Positions 1-9,617 are shown, counted from the stretch's first letter. The stretch: 64,000 nucleotides of DNA from Verrucomicrobiota bacterium (GCA_023391285.1 JAEWBF010000099.1:1-64000); one strand, 5' to 3'. Numbers and translations: made by a program. The notes: a model not told the origin generated them from the letters alone.

Positions 1-49
1 AAATTTTTTCTTTTTGGGGGGGGCCCCCCCCCCCGCCGCCTACTCTCCG
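1..49. other. Homopolymer runs at window start
   Basis: The first bases are an A3/T6/T5 stretch, then eight or more G and eleven or more C in a row. They lie downstream of the metallo-beta-lactamase stop codon. On the minus strand the G/C fold is followed by A, not T, so it is not a normal intrinsic terminator. A sequencing or assembly artefact at a contig edge is as likely as a biological feature. Confidence 0.5.
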
Positions 50-940
50 TTACTCCCCCGCGCCCCGCTCTGCCGCCAACGCTTCTCGAAACGCTTTTTC
101 CTGCGCCGCGATCGTTTTCCCCCAGCCTTCCGGATCAACCAGCACCTCCGCCGCCCGCTCGCCTTTTTCCAACCGCGCAAACTTTTCCGCCATCGCAAAC
201 TGCCCGCCATGCGGTGCCAGAAAGATGTCGCACTTCATTTCGCGGAACCGCGCAAACGACCGCTCCAGATCGTGCGCGATTTCCGGATACGCTGCATCGG
301 GCCCCGTAAGCCGCGTCCCCGGATTGATCGACGCGCTGCTGAAAAACACCACGCGATAGCTCTCACCACCCTCCTCAACCTCCATCGTCCACGTCGTCGC
401 GCCCCGCGTATGCCCAGGCGTCACGTTCGCCGTCAGCTTCACGCCGCCGATCTCCACGACCTCACCGTCCCGCACCACGCGATCCACCTTCACCGGCTCG
501 TAAGTCACCAGATCTTTCGGCATCGGAATAAAATCTTCCGCCCCGCCCGACTCCAACACCCGCGCGTCCGCCTCGCTCGCCACCACTTCCGCCCCCGTCA
601 ACCGCTTCAACGCCGCATGCCCACCCGTATGATCGATGTGAGCATGACTGCTCAGGATCAGTTTCACGTCCTTTAAATCGAACCCGAGCTCCTTCACCCC
701 GCGCGCAATGATCGGCACCGTCTCTTCAAAACCCGAATCGAGAATCACATGCCCGTCCGGCGTCGCGATCAGATACGAGCTCACGCCAATCGCGCCCACA
801 TAATACAAGTTCCCAATCAGATGCCGTGGCGGCACCGGCGCTTTCCACGCATCGAACATCTTCATCGTCGCCGTCCGACTCATCGGTTGCGCGCTCAACC
901 CCACCGCCATCACCACCGCAAAAACCGCGAGAAGCTTCAT
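50..940 (-). CDS. Subclass B3-like metallo-beta-lactamase, exported
   Basis: This 296-residue protein has an N-terminal hydrophobic signal peptide (MKLLAVFAVVMAVGLSAQ) and a metallo-beta-lactamase fold. The zinc ligands typical of subclass B3 are visible: H99-x-H101-x-D103-H104 in SSHAHIDHTGG, H177 in TPGHTRG and H244 in APHGG. The family hydrolyses beta-lactams in the periplasm with two zinc ions, but many environmental B3-like proteins have untested activity. I chose the ATG at 940 because it begins the signal peptide; an upstream in-frame ATG at 970 would add ten charged residues. It is divergent from the glycoside hydrolase gene and shows no operon partner. Fold and ligand set are clear; hydrolysis of clinical beta-lactams is only inferred. 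Confidence 0.8.
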   Translation of the reverse strand: MKLLAVFAVVMAVGLSAQPMSRTATMKMFDAWKAPVPPRHLIGNLYYVGAIGVSSYLIATPDGHVILDSGFEETVPIIARGVKELGFDLKDVKLILSSHAHIDHTGGHAALKRLTGAEVVASEADARVLESGGAEDFIPMPKDLVTYEPVKVDRVVRDGEVVEIGGVKLTANVTPGHTRGATTWTMEVEEGGESYRVVFFSSASINPGTRLTGPDAAYPEIAHDLERSFARFREMKCDIFLAPHGGQFAMAEKFARLEKGERAAEVLVDPEGWGKTIAAQEKAFREALAAERGAGE

Positions 941-1057
941 CACCCCACACCGGCCTTCCGCCTCCTCCAAGTCAAGGTAGGCCGAGATATCTCCGCCAAG
1001 CCACGATCACTCCTTCAGCCGTTGCACTTCCTTCACTCACCCATTCGCTTCCGCCCC

Positions 1058-2974
1058 ATGCTACCCCGTCTTCGCTCAACCCTCCTCGCCCTCTTCGTTT
1101 TGACCGTCGCGCTCGCCTCCTCCAGCTCCGCGCAAGCGCGCCTCAATTTCGGCGACACCCACGTCTGGCAACTCCAGGAAATCATCTTCGAAGCCTCGCG
1201 CGACTACGCCAACCCTTACGCGGACGTCGATCTCTGGATCGAACTCGAAGGCCCCAACTTCAAGAAGCGCGTCTACGGTTTCTGGGACGGCGGTCGCACC
1301 TGGCGCGTTCGCTTCGTCGCCACCGCGCCCGGCGAATGGAAATGGCGCTCCGCCTCCAACCAGCCCGACGATACCAGCCTCAATAACGGCGGCGGCAAAT
1401 TCAACGCCTTCGCCTGGTCCGACGCCGACATCGCCGAAAACCCCAACCGCCGCGGCTTCGTCCGCGTCTCCGAAAACGGCCGCGGTCTCCGCTACGCCGA
1501 CGGCACGCCGTTCTTCCTCGTCGGCGACACCTGGCTCGCCGGCGCCACCTGGCGCCTCCCGTTCCGCGGCACCGCGTCCGCTCCCGACTACGTTCCCGCC
1601 TCCGGCATCTCCTGGGAAGACGCCGTCGCCTGGCGCAAACGCCAGGGCTTCAACTCCGTTTCCTTCATCGCCGCCTTCCCGAACTGGGCCGCCGATCACC
1701 GCGGCGCCACGTTCGCCAACAAGGACGGCATCTATCTTCGCAACGCCTGGGAAAAATTCGGCCACTGGGCGCCCAACGCCAAAGTCTCCACCGCCGACGG
1801 CGCCACGACCACCGCGAAGGACATGCACGACGAACACGGCAACCGCCCGTTCGAAGTCTTCCACGACCGCGAGGGCCTCGCGAACTTCGACCGCATCGTC
1901 CCCGCCTACTTCCAATCGCTCGACCGCAAGATGAAGCACCTCTCCGACGAAGGCTTCGTCCCGTTCTTCGAAACCATCCGCCGCGACAACGCCCCGTCCT
2001 GGAAAGCCTACTTCGACTTCAACCCGTCCTACGCCCGCTTCGTCCAGTATCTGATCGCCCGATACGGCGCCTTCAACCTCGTCTTCAGCGGCATCCACCT
2101 CGACTGGATCCCGAAGGACTACTCGCTCACCGCCGACGAATTCAACGCCGCCCTCACGTATCATTTGGAGAAATACGGCCCGCTTCCCTTCGGCCAGCCT
2201 TACACCGCGCTGATCGACAGCTCCACGTTGAAAGCCTTCGGCCACGCCGAGAAAGCCCCGTGGCTCAACATGCACACGGTCGGTAACAAACCCCGCAATC
2301 ACGCCATCTACGCCTCGCTCGAGGAAATCTTCCGCCTCACGCCCGCTTACCCCGCCGCCAACCTCGAGCCCTATTACACCGGTTGGAATCACATGATGAA
2401 TCGTCCCGGCGGCGAAACCCCCGAGGAAAACTCCGACCGCGACAACTATTTCGCCCGCGCCATGATGTATGGTTCCGTCCTCTCCGGCGGACTCGCCGGC
2501 CATGTCCACGGCACCGCCGCCTACGACATCACCACCACCGGCGAACCCGCCGGCTGGCGGCCGCATATCTGGACCGCCCTGCGTTACCAGTCCGGCGCGC
2601 AGATGCAGCACCTCAAAACCTTCATCCTCTCCGAAGGCGACCGCTACCAGCAACTCGAGCTGGCTTCGCAAGACGTCTCCACGCGCCGCCAAACCAACCC
2701 GCTCGACGAGGGCCTCGACGGCTGGTCCTTCCTGATGCGCACGCCCGATCGCAGCTTCGCCCTCGCCTACTTCGAAAACAAAGCCGAGCGCCCGCAACTC
2801 CACGGCTTCACGCCCAACACCACTTACACGTGGACGTGGTTCAACCCCCGCATCGGCACCTGGCTCCCGCCCCAAGAAATCACCGCCAACGCCGACGGCG
2901 TCCTCACCACGCCCAATTTCCCGCAAGATCCGTCCACCGCCCTCACCGACTGGTCCGCCAAAATCAAAAGGTAG
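1058..2974 (+). CDS. Secreted DUF5060/DUF4038 apiosidase-like glycoside hydrolase
   Basis: This 638-residue protein starts with a signal peptide (about residues 1-27, ending SSSAQA). A beta-sandwich resembling DUF5060 covers about 28-115. A long central region resembles the DUF4038 apiosidase-like TIM barrel (RYADGTPFFLVGDTWL, VSFIAAFPNWAAD, FSGIHLDWIPKD, AYPAANLEPYYTGWN). The C-terminal ~90 residues form an Ig-like domain of the 'collagen-binding 2' type (FALAYFENKAERP, YTWTWFNPRTGTW-like). The family removes sugars such as apiose or related residues from plant polysaccharides outside the cell. The ATG at 1058 is chosen because it starts the signal peptide. The stop codon TAG sits inside the GTAG head of a REP-like element (2971-2996). 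The substrate is not deducible here. Confidence 0.78.
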   Translation: MLPRLRSTLLALFVLTVALASSSSAQARLNFGDTHVWQLQEIIFEASRDYANPYADVDLWIELEGPNFKKRVYGFWDGGRTWRVRFVATAPGEWKWRSASNQPDDTSLNNGGGKFNAFAWSDADIAENPNRRGFVRVSENGRGLRYADGTPFFLVGDTWLAGATWRLPFRGTASAPDYVPASGISWEDAVAWRKRQGFNSVSFIAAFPNWAADHRGATFANKDGIYLRNAWEKFGHWAPNAKVSTADGATTTAKDMHDEHGNRPFEVFHDREGLANFDRIVPAYFQSLDRKMKHLSDEGFVPFFETIRRDNAPSWKAYFDFNPSYARFVQYLIARYGAFNLVFSGIHLDWIPKDYSLTADEFNAALTYHLEKYGPLPFGQPYTALIDSSTLKAFGHAEKAPWLNMHTVGNKPRNHAIYASLEEIFRLTPAYPAANLEPYYTGWNHMMNRPGGETPEENSDRDNYFARAMMYGSVLSGGLAGHVHGTAAYDITTTGEPAGWRPHIWTALRYQSGAQMQHLKTFILSEGDRYQQLELASQDVSTRRQTNPLDEGLDGWSFLMRTPDRSFALAYFENKAERPQLHGFTPNTTYTWTWFNPRIGTWLPPQEITANADGVLTTPNFPQDPSTALTDWSAKIKR

Positions 2975-2996
2975 GACGAGGCGTCCCGCCGAGCCG
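2971..2996 (+). repeat. REP-like palindrome, GTAGGRCGAGG family
   Basis: The element begins GTAGGACGAGGCGTCCCGCC and has a short GGCG/CGCC core. A close relative (GTAGGGCGAGGTGTCCCCGC) is at 24501-24528. The first TAG is the stop codon of the glycoside hydrolase. The GTAG head followed by a palindrome is typical of REP elements. Confidence 0.6.
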
Positions 2997-3029
2997 CTGC
3001 CGCGCCCTCTCCCGTTCGCTCCCGCGCAC

Positions 3030-5699
3030 TTAATCCCGCGCCCGCCCACCCACCTTCACCCGGCGCAACGCGGTCTCCAGCTCCGCCGCCCGAATCGGCT
3101 TCGGCAAATAGTCGTCCATCCCTTCGCGCAGACAGCTTTCGCGATCCCCCTCCAACGCATTCGCCGTCAGCGCCACGATCCACGGCTGACGATCCAGCTG
3201 CACGGTCGACCGAATCTTCCGCGTCGCCTCGAAGCCGTTCATCACGGGCATCTGCACGTCCATGAAGACGACGTCGTAATCCTTCCGCAGAACCGCCTCG
3301 ACCGCCTCCTCACCGTTTGTCGCGACGTCCGGCCCGTATCCAAAATGCTCCAACATCCGCCGCGCGACCATCTGGTTGACCTTGTTGTCGTCGACCACCA
3401 GCACGCGTAGCGGCAACTCCGCCCCCAGCTTCGCCGGCATATCTTCTCCGCTCGGAACCGCCTCCACCTCTTTCGCCGGCGCCGCTCCGCCCACCATCAG
3501 TTCCTCGATCGCCTGTAACATCGTCGCCGGCCGCACCGGCTTCTGCAGCACCACCGACACGCCCTGCGCCATCGCCACCGCCCGGATGTCGGCCCGCGTG
3601 ACCGCCGACATCATGATGATCCGCGGCGCCACAATCGCCGACTCCCGAATCCTTCGGCACAGCTCCAACCCATCCATCCCCGGCATCTGCATGTCCGTAA
3701 TGAGAAGCTGATACGCGGGACCTTCCCGCAGCAGCCTCAGCGCCTGCATCGCTTCGTTCACGCCGAAACACGCGACTCCCCACTGCCGCAGATATTCCTG
3801 CCACACCGCCAAAGAGGTCGCGCTTTCGCTCACCACCAGCGCTCGCAAATGCCCCAGCGACGGCGCCGCCCCCTTCGCCCCCACGCCGGCCCGCGGCGCC
3901 TCCGCTCGCGTTTTCAGCGTAAACGAAAACGTCGATCCTTCTCCCGCCACGCTCCTCACGCTCATCGTTCCGCCCATCAACTCCGTCAGCCGCTTCGCAA
4001 TCGCGAGCCCCAGCCCCGTTCCTCCGTATTTCCGCGCCGTCGAAGAATCCACCTGGCTGAAACTCTTGAACAACCGGTCCTGCCGCTCCGCCGGAATTCC
4101 GATTCCGGTATCCCGCACGCTCACCTTCAATACACATTCGTCCCCCCACTCCGGGCGGCGGCCCCCCTCCACGTCCACGCGCACCTCCACCTCGCCCTGC
4201 GACGTGAACTTCACCGCGTTGCCGATCAGATTGCACAACACCTGTTTCACTCGCGTCGCGTCGCCTCGCACCGTCTCCGGACACTCCTCCGCCATCGCAT
4301 ACACGAGGTTCAAACCCTTCTCGCCCGCGCGTCCGGCAAACAGATCCAGGCAATCCTCCACGCACGCCCGCAACTCGAATGGCTCGTTCTCCAACTCCAT
4401 CCCGCCCGACTCCAACTTCGAGAAATCCAGGATGTCGTTGATCACCACGATCAGCATCTCCCCGCAATTGCGCACCGTTTCCACCATCTCTCTCGCGCGC
4501 GGTTCCAAGGGTGCCTCCAGCAACAAATTTGTCATTCCAATCACCCCGTTCATCGGCGTGCGAATCTCATGGCTCACCGTCGCCAGAAACGCGCTCTTCG
4601 CCTTCGTCGCCGCCTCCGCCTGCTCGCGCGCCGCAATGATCCCCGCCTCGTAATCGCGCCGCTCCGTGATGTCCTCCGCCAGCCACACTTCCCCCGCTCC
4701 GTAGCTGTGGGCCGTAAACTCGAACCATCTCTCCTCGCCATCCTTCCGCCGCACTTTCGTTTCTCGCGTGCGATTGAAACCCGCCGCCCGCTCCTCGGCG
4801 TAGATCGTTCGCACTTCGTCCGCTCGCGCTCCGAACAACTTCTCGAACCAGTCGCGCATCGTCCCGATCTCCTCCCGCGAATATCCCAGCGCCTGCTGCA
4901 AGGGACCGTTCATCCACACGTCGCCGTCCTGCACGTGCGCCGCCGGCTTTGGCAACGTCTCCACCATGATCCGCCACCGCTCACGGTTTCGCCGGGCTTC
5001 CTCGATTGCATGACGTCGCGCCGCCTCGATCCGCTCCCGCCGCACCAACGCGATTCCCGTCCCGATCCCCGACAAAAACCCGCTCGCGAGACACAGCACG
5101 ATCTGGAGATACCATGCCTGCTGAATCCCCGCCAAACGCTTCGCATACGTTTCCGCCCGCCAGTCCACCCCCACCGCTCCCACCATTGCTCCCGCGGAAT
5201 CGAAAAACGGCGCATACCCGCTCACGAACACACCCCATTCATCCGCATACGGCTCCGGATCCGCCGCCGCCTCGCCCGTCCGCAACACCTGCCGCAACGT
5301 GTCACTCGCATCCGGATACGGCTGCATCACATGCGATTTCTGCTCCACGCCACTCGCCGACATCACCCCCGCGGGCGTCGGATCGAGCACGAAAAACACG
5401 TCCTCTCCCTGCTGGATGCACGTGTAAATGAACCCATAGTCGTTCCGCACATCCCGCCCGTTCTTTTTCCAATACAGCGCCCGCCGCAACGGTGCCAACG
5501 CCCGCTCATACTCCGGCGTCACCTCTTGCGCTCGATCCACAAACGTCTGGTGCAAATCCCCATCCACCTCGATCGCCACCGCCATCGCCGCCCGCACGAG
5601 CTTGTCTTGCACCTCCGCCTTCAACGCCGTCATCGCGCGATGATGCAGCACCGCCGAACACACGATCGTCGCCACCAGCACGATGATCCCCACGATCAT
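3030..5699 (-). CDS. Hybrid sensor histidine kinase with PAS and two receiver domains
   Basis: Positions below use the longest reading frame, which opens at a TTG at 5870 (946 residues). Two membrane helices (about 57-76 and 252-275) flank a periplasmic sensor region. Then come a PAS domain (about 300-400), a HisKA domain with phospho-acceptor H434 (SHEIRTPMNG), an N-box at N551, and ATP-lid glycines in DTGIGIP (587-593) and GGTGLGLA (616-623). Two receivers follow, with D726 and D871; the second has the full VDDN/D/K set. It is a membrane phosphorelay kinase acting in cis or on an unlinked phosphotransfer protein. I prefer the ATG at 5699 (residue 58), which places the first helix at the N-terminus. 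The TTG at 5870 has no ribosome binding site and abuts a palindrome. The signal sensed is unknown. Confidence 0.85.
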   Translation of the reverse strand: MIVGIIVLVATIVCSAVLHHRAMTALKAEVQDKLVRAAMAVAIEVDGDLHQTFVDRAQEVTPEYERALAPLRRALYWKKNGRDVRNDYGFIYTCIQQGEDVFFVLDPTPAGVMSASGVEQKSHVMQPYPDASDTLRQVLRTGEAAADPEPYADEWGVFVSGYAPFFDSAGAMVGAVGVDWRAETYAKRLAGIQQAWYLQIVLCLASGFLSGIGTGIALVRRERIEAARRHAIEEARRNRERWRIMVETLPKPAAHVQDGDVWMNGPLQQALGYSREEIGTMRDWFEKLFGARADEVRTIYAEERAAGFNRTRETKVRRKDGEERWFEFTAHSYGAGEVWLAEDITERRDYEAGIIAAREQAEAATKAKSAFLATVSHEIRTPMNGVIGMTNLLLEAPLEPRAREMVETVRNCGEMLIVVINDILDFSKLESGGMELENEPFELRACVEDCLDLFAGRAGEKGLNLVYAMAEECPETVRGDATRVKQVLCNLIGNAVKFTSQGEVEVRVDVEGGRRPEWGDECVLKVSVRDTGIGIPAERQDRLFKSFSQVDSSTARKYGGTGLGLAIAKRLTELMGGTMSVRSVAGEGSTFSFTLKTRAEAPRAGVGAKGAAPSLGHLRALVVSESATSLAVWQEYLRQWGVACFGVNEAMQALRLLREGPAYQLLITDMQMPGMDGLELCRRIRESAIVAPRIIMMSAVTRADIRAVAMAQGVSVVLQKPVRPATMLQAIEELMVGGAAPAKEVEAVPSGEDMPAKLGAELPLRVLVVDDNKVNQMVARRMLEHFGYGPDVATNGEEAVEAVLRKDYDVVFMDVQMPVMNGFEATRKIRSTVQLDRQPWIVALTANALEGDRESCLREGMDDYLPKPIRAAELETALRRVKVGGRARD

Positions 5700-5870
5700 T
5701 CCCTTGAACCCCGCCGCCGACGCCCCCAACCCCGACGTCGACGCCGCCGCCTCGGGCGCACCCTCGGGTGGCCCCGACGCGCTGGCGGCACTCGGAAGAA
5801 GCTGGGACACTTCCGCGCGGTTAAACGGCAACCCTTCCCACCGCGCAAGCGCAGACCCTCCCCGTCCCAA

Positions 5871-5893
5871 AGTGTCATATTATGTATGACACT
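5871..5893. promoter_or_regulatory. Perfect 9-bp inverted repeat, candidate operator
   Basis: AGTGTCATA and TATGACACT form a perfect 9+9 inverted repeat around a 5-base spacer (TTATG). It is AT-rich in very GC-rich surroundings. It lies upstream of the hybrid kinase (171 bases from the preferred start) and 161 bases upstream of the divergent SDR gene. The size and symmetry fit a site for a dimeric regulator; the regulator is unknown. Confidence 0.55.
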
Positions 5894-6054
5894 CCCCCCT
5901 CCGTCTTCCTCCGAAATTCTCGCGCGCTTTCGTGATTCACCCCGTCATCCTCCGCGCCGCCCCGTTCGTTTTCTTTGCGCCTCTTGCGCCTCTTTGCGGC
6001 CATCCCAAACCTCGTCCTTCCTTCCTCCCTCTCACATCGCTCCCCCTCCTCATC

Positions 6055-7071
6055 ATGAAAATTCTCTTCCTCGGCGGCACCGGCATCATCTCCACCGCTT
6101 GCACCCAACTCGCGCTCGCCCGCGGTCACGAGGTCACGCTCCTCAACCGCTCCAACCGCAGTGCCATCCCCGGCGCCCGCCAGCTCGTTTCCGACATCAA
6201 CGACCCCGCCCTCGCCGACAAACTCGCGCGCGATCACTTCGACGCCATCGTCGACTTCATCGCCTTCGACCCCGCCGCCATCGAGCAACGCCTCGCCCTC
6301 TTCCGGGGCCGCACCGCTCAATACGTTTTCATCTCCTCCGCGAGCGCCTACCAGAAACCGCTCACGCATTACCTCGTCACCGAATCCACCCCGCTCGCCA
6401 ACCCACTCTGGGATTACTCGCGCGACAAAATCGCCTGCGAAGACCGCCTCCTCCGCGCCTACCGCGACGACGCGTTCCCCATCACCATCGTCCGCCCGTC
6501 ACTCACCTACGGCGATCTCGTCATTCCGCTCGCCGTCAACTCTTGGCAACAAAGCTTCACCGCCATCGCCCGCCTTCGCGCCGGCAAACCGCTCATCGTC
6601 CCCGGCGACGGTCTCACGCTCTGGACCATCACCCACAACACCGACTTCGCTAAAGGTCTCGTCGGCCTCCTCGGCCACTCCGGAGCCATCGGTCACGCGT
6701 TCCACATCACCTCCGACGAAGCCCTCACCTGGAACCAAATCTATCAACAAACCGCCGAAGCCGCCGGTGTTCCCCACCCTCAACTCGTCCACGTCGCCTC
6801 CGACTTCCTCACCACCTGCTTTCCCGACACCCTCGGCTCCCTCCTCGGCGACAAATCCCACTGCGCCCTCTTCGACAACTCGAAGATCAAACGCTTCGTC
6901 CCCGACTTCGTCGCCACCACCCGCTACCGCGACGGCATCCGCCAAACGATTCGTGCCTTCGACGCCGACCCGCGTCGCCAAACCGTGGATACTGCCCTCG
7001 ACGCCAAATGGGACCGCCTCCTCGACGCCTACTCCGCCGCCCTCACCTCCGCCCAATCCGCCCTCGCCTAA
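6055..7071 (+). CDS. Extended SDR, NAD-dependent epimerase/dehydratase-like
   Basis: This 338-residue protein begins with a Rossmann nucleotide-binding motif (MKILFLGGTGIISTA, GxxGxxS-type) followed by an acidic/basic switch region (LLNRSNR). Extended short-chain dehydrogenases of this type act on nucleotide sugars or related metabolites. The usual YxxxK pair is seen as YSRDK near residue 121, after SSASAYQ. The region PLIVPGDGLTLWTITHNTDFAKG matches the family's substrate-binding half. The ATG at 6055 is right at the Rossmann strand. The 3' end overlaps the convergent rhomboid gene by 4 bases. It could be a reductase rather than an epimerase. Confidence 0.75.
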   Translation: MKILFLGGTGIISTACTQLALARGHEVTLLNRSNRSAIPGARQLVSDINDPALADKLARDHFDAIVDFIAFDPAAIEQRLALFRGRTAQYVFISSASAYQKPLTHYLVTESTPLANPLWDYSRDKIACEDRLLRAYRDDAFPITIVRPSLTYGDLVIPLAVNSWQQSFTAIARLRAGKPLIVPGDGLTLWTITHNTDFAKGLVGLLGHSGAIGHAFHITSDEALTWNQIYQQTAEAAGVPHPQLVHVASDFLTTCFPDTLGSLLGDKSHCALFDNSKIKRFVPDFVATTRYRDGIRQTIRAFDADPRRQTVDTALDAKWDRLLDAYSAALTSAQSALA

Positions 7072-7964
7072 CGCCTACCCCGTCCGCTGGCCGCGACCAA
7101 TCCCGCGCCCACCCCCGCGCCAAATCCCGCCACGTGCGCCAACACGTCCACGCGCTGCTCTCCCGCTCCGTAAAGCCCCAGCACCGCCACGCCCGTCGCC
7201 AGCGGCAACAACGCCGCTCGCCACCGCCGCTTCCGCTCCACCTGCATCACCACGCGCACCGCCCGCCCCACCAACACTCCCAGCGCCGCAAACACCGCCG
7301 TTGACGCCCCCAACGACCGATAGTCGCTCCCCCCGTGCGCGCACGCGACCACCAGGTTTCCCGCCACCGCCGCCGCGCCAATCGCGGCCCATCCGCGCGC
7401 AATCCCCATCGTCGTCACCACCGCGGCAAACGCGAATACCCCGCTGACCAGATTCGACGTCAGGTGGCCCGCATCCGCATGCAAAAACAGTGCCGTCGCC
7501 GCCCGCCACCACTCGCCGCCTGCCCACATCGCCCGCGCATCCACCGCCCCTCGCTCCGTCCACCACCACCACTCGGCCTGCGCGCGAAACGAAGCGATCA
7601 CCACCAGCGCCCAACACAGCGGCGTGAACAGTTCCAATCTCCTCCCCGCCCCTGCTTCCGCCCACGGCCGCGGCGGCCACCCTGCGCTCTCGCGATCGAA
7701 TTGACGCAATTGCTCCCGCACCTCGTCCGCCACCGCCGCATTCACCCACAGCCCGAATCCTCCCTCTTTCGGCTGCAACCAATAAGCGTGACCGCGCGCC
7801 AGCACGACCAGTCCGTGCTGCGACGCGTCCTTGGCATCCGGATACACGCCCACTTCCACGAGATCCTCCGGATCGCGTCCACTCGCCAATCCCACCATCG
7901 GATCAATGTCCTCGGCCATGGCGCGCACCCATAACCCGGTTCGCGCCATCCCGCCACCACCCAT
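7068..7964 (-). CDS. Rhomboid-family intramembrane serine protease
   Basis: This protein of up to 298 residues has a soluble N-terminal half (about 1-110) and a six-helix C-terminal half. Rhomboid signatures are present: LFLHADAGHLTSN in the second membrane region, catalytic serine 221 in SLGASTAVFA, and catalytic histidine 277 in AHVAGFGAG. Rhomboids cut membrane proteins within the bilayer. The GxSG motif is GASTA here, so the residue after serine is threonine rather than glycine. Starts at 7964, 7949 and 7919 are all possible; the soluble region is conserved enough in composition that I keep the longest. The gene converges with the SDR gene and overlaps its stop. Confidence 0.8.
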   Translation of the reverse strand: MGGGGMARTGLWVRAMAEDIDPMVGLASGRDPEDLVEVGVYPDAKDASQHGLVVLARGHAYWLQPKEGGFGLWVNAAVADEVREQLRQFDRESAGWPPRPWAEAGAGRRLELFTPLCWALVVIASFRAQAEWWWWTERGAVDARAMWAGGEWWRAATALFLHADAGHLTSNLVSGVFAFAAVVTTMGIARGWAAIGAAAVAGNLVVACAHGGSDYRSLGASTAVFAALGVLVGRAVRVVMQVERKRRWRAALLPLATGVAVLGLYGAGEQRVDVLAHVAGFGAGVGAGLVAASGRGRR

Positions 7965-8029
7965 TCAACGGCTTTAATGCTTCCGCGCGTGACCCCGCCC
8001 AAATCCGCGCTATCACTCGCCCCGCCCCC

Positions 8030-9577
8030 ATGCCCGCCGCTTCCCACCCCCACCCTTCCGCCGACTCATCCCATTCCGTCAAAGAAGCCATCGAACACCC
8101 TTCCACCTACGGCTTCCGTCAATGGTCCGGCTGGATCATCGGACCCGCGCTTCTGCTGATTACCCTCTTCGTTGATCCGCCTACCGGCCTCAGCATCGCT
8201 GGTTGGCGAACCGCCGGCGCCGCCTCGCTCATGGCCGTGCTTTGGATGACGGAAGCCGTGCCCATTCCCGTCACCGCACTGCTTCCGCTCGTTCTTTTTC
8301 CGGCCCTTCGGCTCAGCGACATCCGCGAATCCGCCGCCCCTTACGCGAATCCGCTCATCTTCCTCTTTCTCGGCGGCTTCATCATCGCTCTCGCGATGCA
8401 GCGCTGGAATCTTCACCGCCGCGTCGCCATCAATCTCATCGGCGCCATGGGCACCCAGCCCAGCCGCATCGTCGCCGGCTTTCTCCTGGCCTCATCGCTC
8501 GTGAGCATGTGGGTCAGCAACACCGCCACCGCGCTGATGATGCTCCCGATCGCGATGTCCGTCGTTCAACTCATTCCCGAACGCGACCGCCAGTCCCCCG
8601 CCCTCCGAGGCTTCAGCGCCGCACTCCTCCTGTCCGTCGCTTACGGCTCCACCACCGGCGGCATGGCCACCCTCATCGGCACTCCGCCCAACGCTCTTCT
8701 CGCTGGCTTCCTCGACAACACCTACGGCTACAAAATCGGTTTCGGCCAATGGATGCTGCTCGGCGTTCCAGTCATGCTCGTAGCGCTGCCGATCGTCCAC
8801 TGGACACTCACGCGCTTCGCCTTTCGCCTCGGACGCGCCGAACTACCCGGTGTCGCGCAACTCATCGCCACGGAGCGCTCGCGCCTCGGCCCTTTCAGCC
8901 GCGGCGAAACGTGGGTGGCCGTCGTCTTCGCTCTCACCGCGCTCGCGTGGGTGTTCCAACCGCTCATCGCCCGCTCACTCCCGCTGGTCACCGACACCAC
9001 CATCGCAATGACCGGCGCTCTCATTCTCTTCCTCATCCCCACGTCCTTCCGCCGTGGCGACTTCGTCATGAACTGGGAAGCCACGAAAGGTCTCCCGTGG
9101 GATGTCCTTCTCCTCTTCGGAGGCGGCCTCAGTCTCGCCGCCAACATCGAGCGCCACGGCCTCGCCTCCTACCTCGGCACCCTCGCCGGTCACCTCGACG
9201 GCATGCCCGTCATTGTCGCGGTTTCGATCGTCTGCTTCGGCATCCTCCTCCTCACCGAACTCACAAGCAACACCGCCACCGCCGCTACCTTTCTTCCCAT
9301 CGCCGCCTCGATCGCCATCGGCATGGGCGAAAATCCGCTCCTCTTCGCCATCCCCTGCGCGCTCGCCGCCAACTGTTCCTACATGCTTCCGGTCGGCACG
9401 CCGCCTAACGCGATCGTCTTCGGCAGCGGCTTCATCCGCCTGCCCGACATGGCCAAAGCCGGCATGCTGCTCAATATCGTCCTCGTCCCGATCATCGTCG
9501 GACTCGTCTGGCTCATCGGCCGCTTCGTTTTCGACATCGAGCTCGGCGTCGCCCCCTCCTGGATCGCGCCAAAATAA
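8030..9577 (+). CDS. DASS (SLC13) family anion/sodium symporter
   Basis: This 515-residue inner-membrane protein has about eleven hydrophobic segments. It carries both SNT substrate/sodium signature motifs of the DASS family (WVSNTATALMM and ELTSNTATAATFLP), each followed later by a GTPPNA motif (LIGTPPNALLAGF and PVGTPPNAIVFGSG). The two halves form the inverted repeat typical of VcINDY-like transporters. The usual substrates are dicarboxylates such as succinate, taken up with sodium; sulfate or other anions are possible. The gene stands alone and ends before a G/C stem at 9581-9604. Confidence 0.87.
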   Translation: MPAASHPHPSADSSHSVKEAIEHPSTYGFRQWSGWIIGPALLLITLFVDPPTGLSIAGWRTAGAASLMAVLWMTEAVPIPVTALLPLVLFPALRLSDIRESAAPYANPLIFLFLGGFIIALAMQRWNLHRRVAINLIGAMGTQPSRIVAGFLLASSLVSMWVSNTATALMMLPIAMSVVQLIPERDRQSPALRGFSAALLLSVAYGSTTGGMATLIGTPPNALLAGFLDNTYGYKIGFGQWMLLGVPVMLVALPIVHWTLTRFAFRLGRAELPGVAQLIATERSRLGPFSRGETWVAVVFALTALAWVFQPLIARSLPLVTDTTIAMTGALILFLIPTSFRRGDFVMNWEATKGLPWDVLLLFGGGLSLAANIERHGLASYLGTLAGHLDGMPVIVAVSIVCFGILLLTELTSNTATAATFLPIAASIAIGMGENPLLFAIPCALAANCSYMLPVGTPPNAIVFGSGFIRLPDMAKAGMLLNIVLVPIIVGLVWLIGRFVFDIELGVAPSWIAPK

Positions 9578-9580
9578 TTA

Positions 9581-9604
9581 GGGGCGGCCAAAAATCACCG
9601 CCCC
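9581..9604. terminator. Hairpin between convergent genes
   Basis: GGGGCGG and CCGCCCC form a 7-bp stem around a 10-base loop, 3 bases after the DASS stop codon and between convergent genes. No strong T-run follows on either strand, so termination is only suggested. Confidence 0.4.
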
Positions 9605-9617
9605 CTGTTCGCGCCCG

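Noticed and set aside
1076..3049. Long minus-strand frame opposite the glycoside hydrolase
   Set aside because: The product is Gly/Val-rich and lacks domain motifs; the plus strand has a signal peptide and family motifs.
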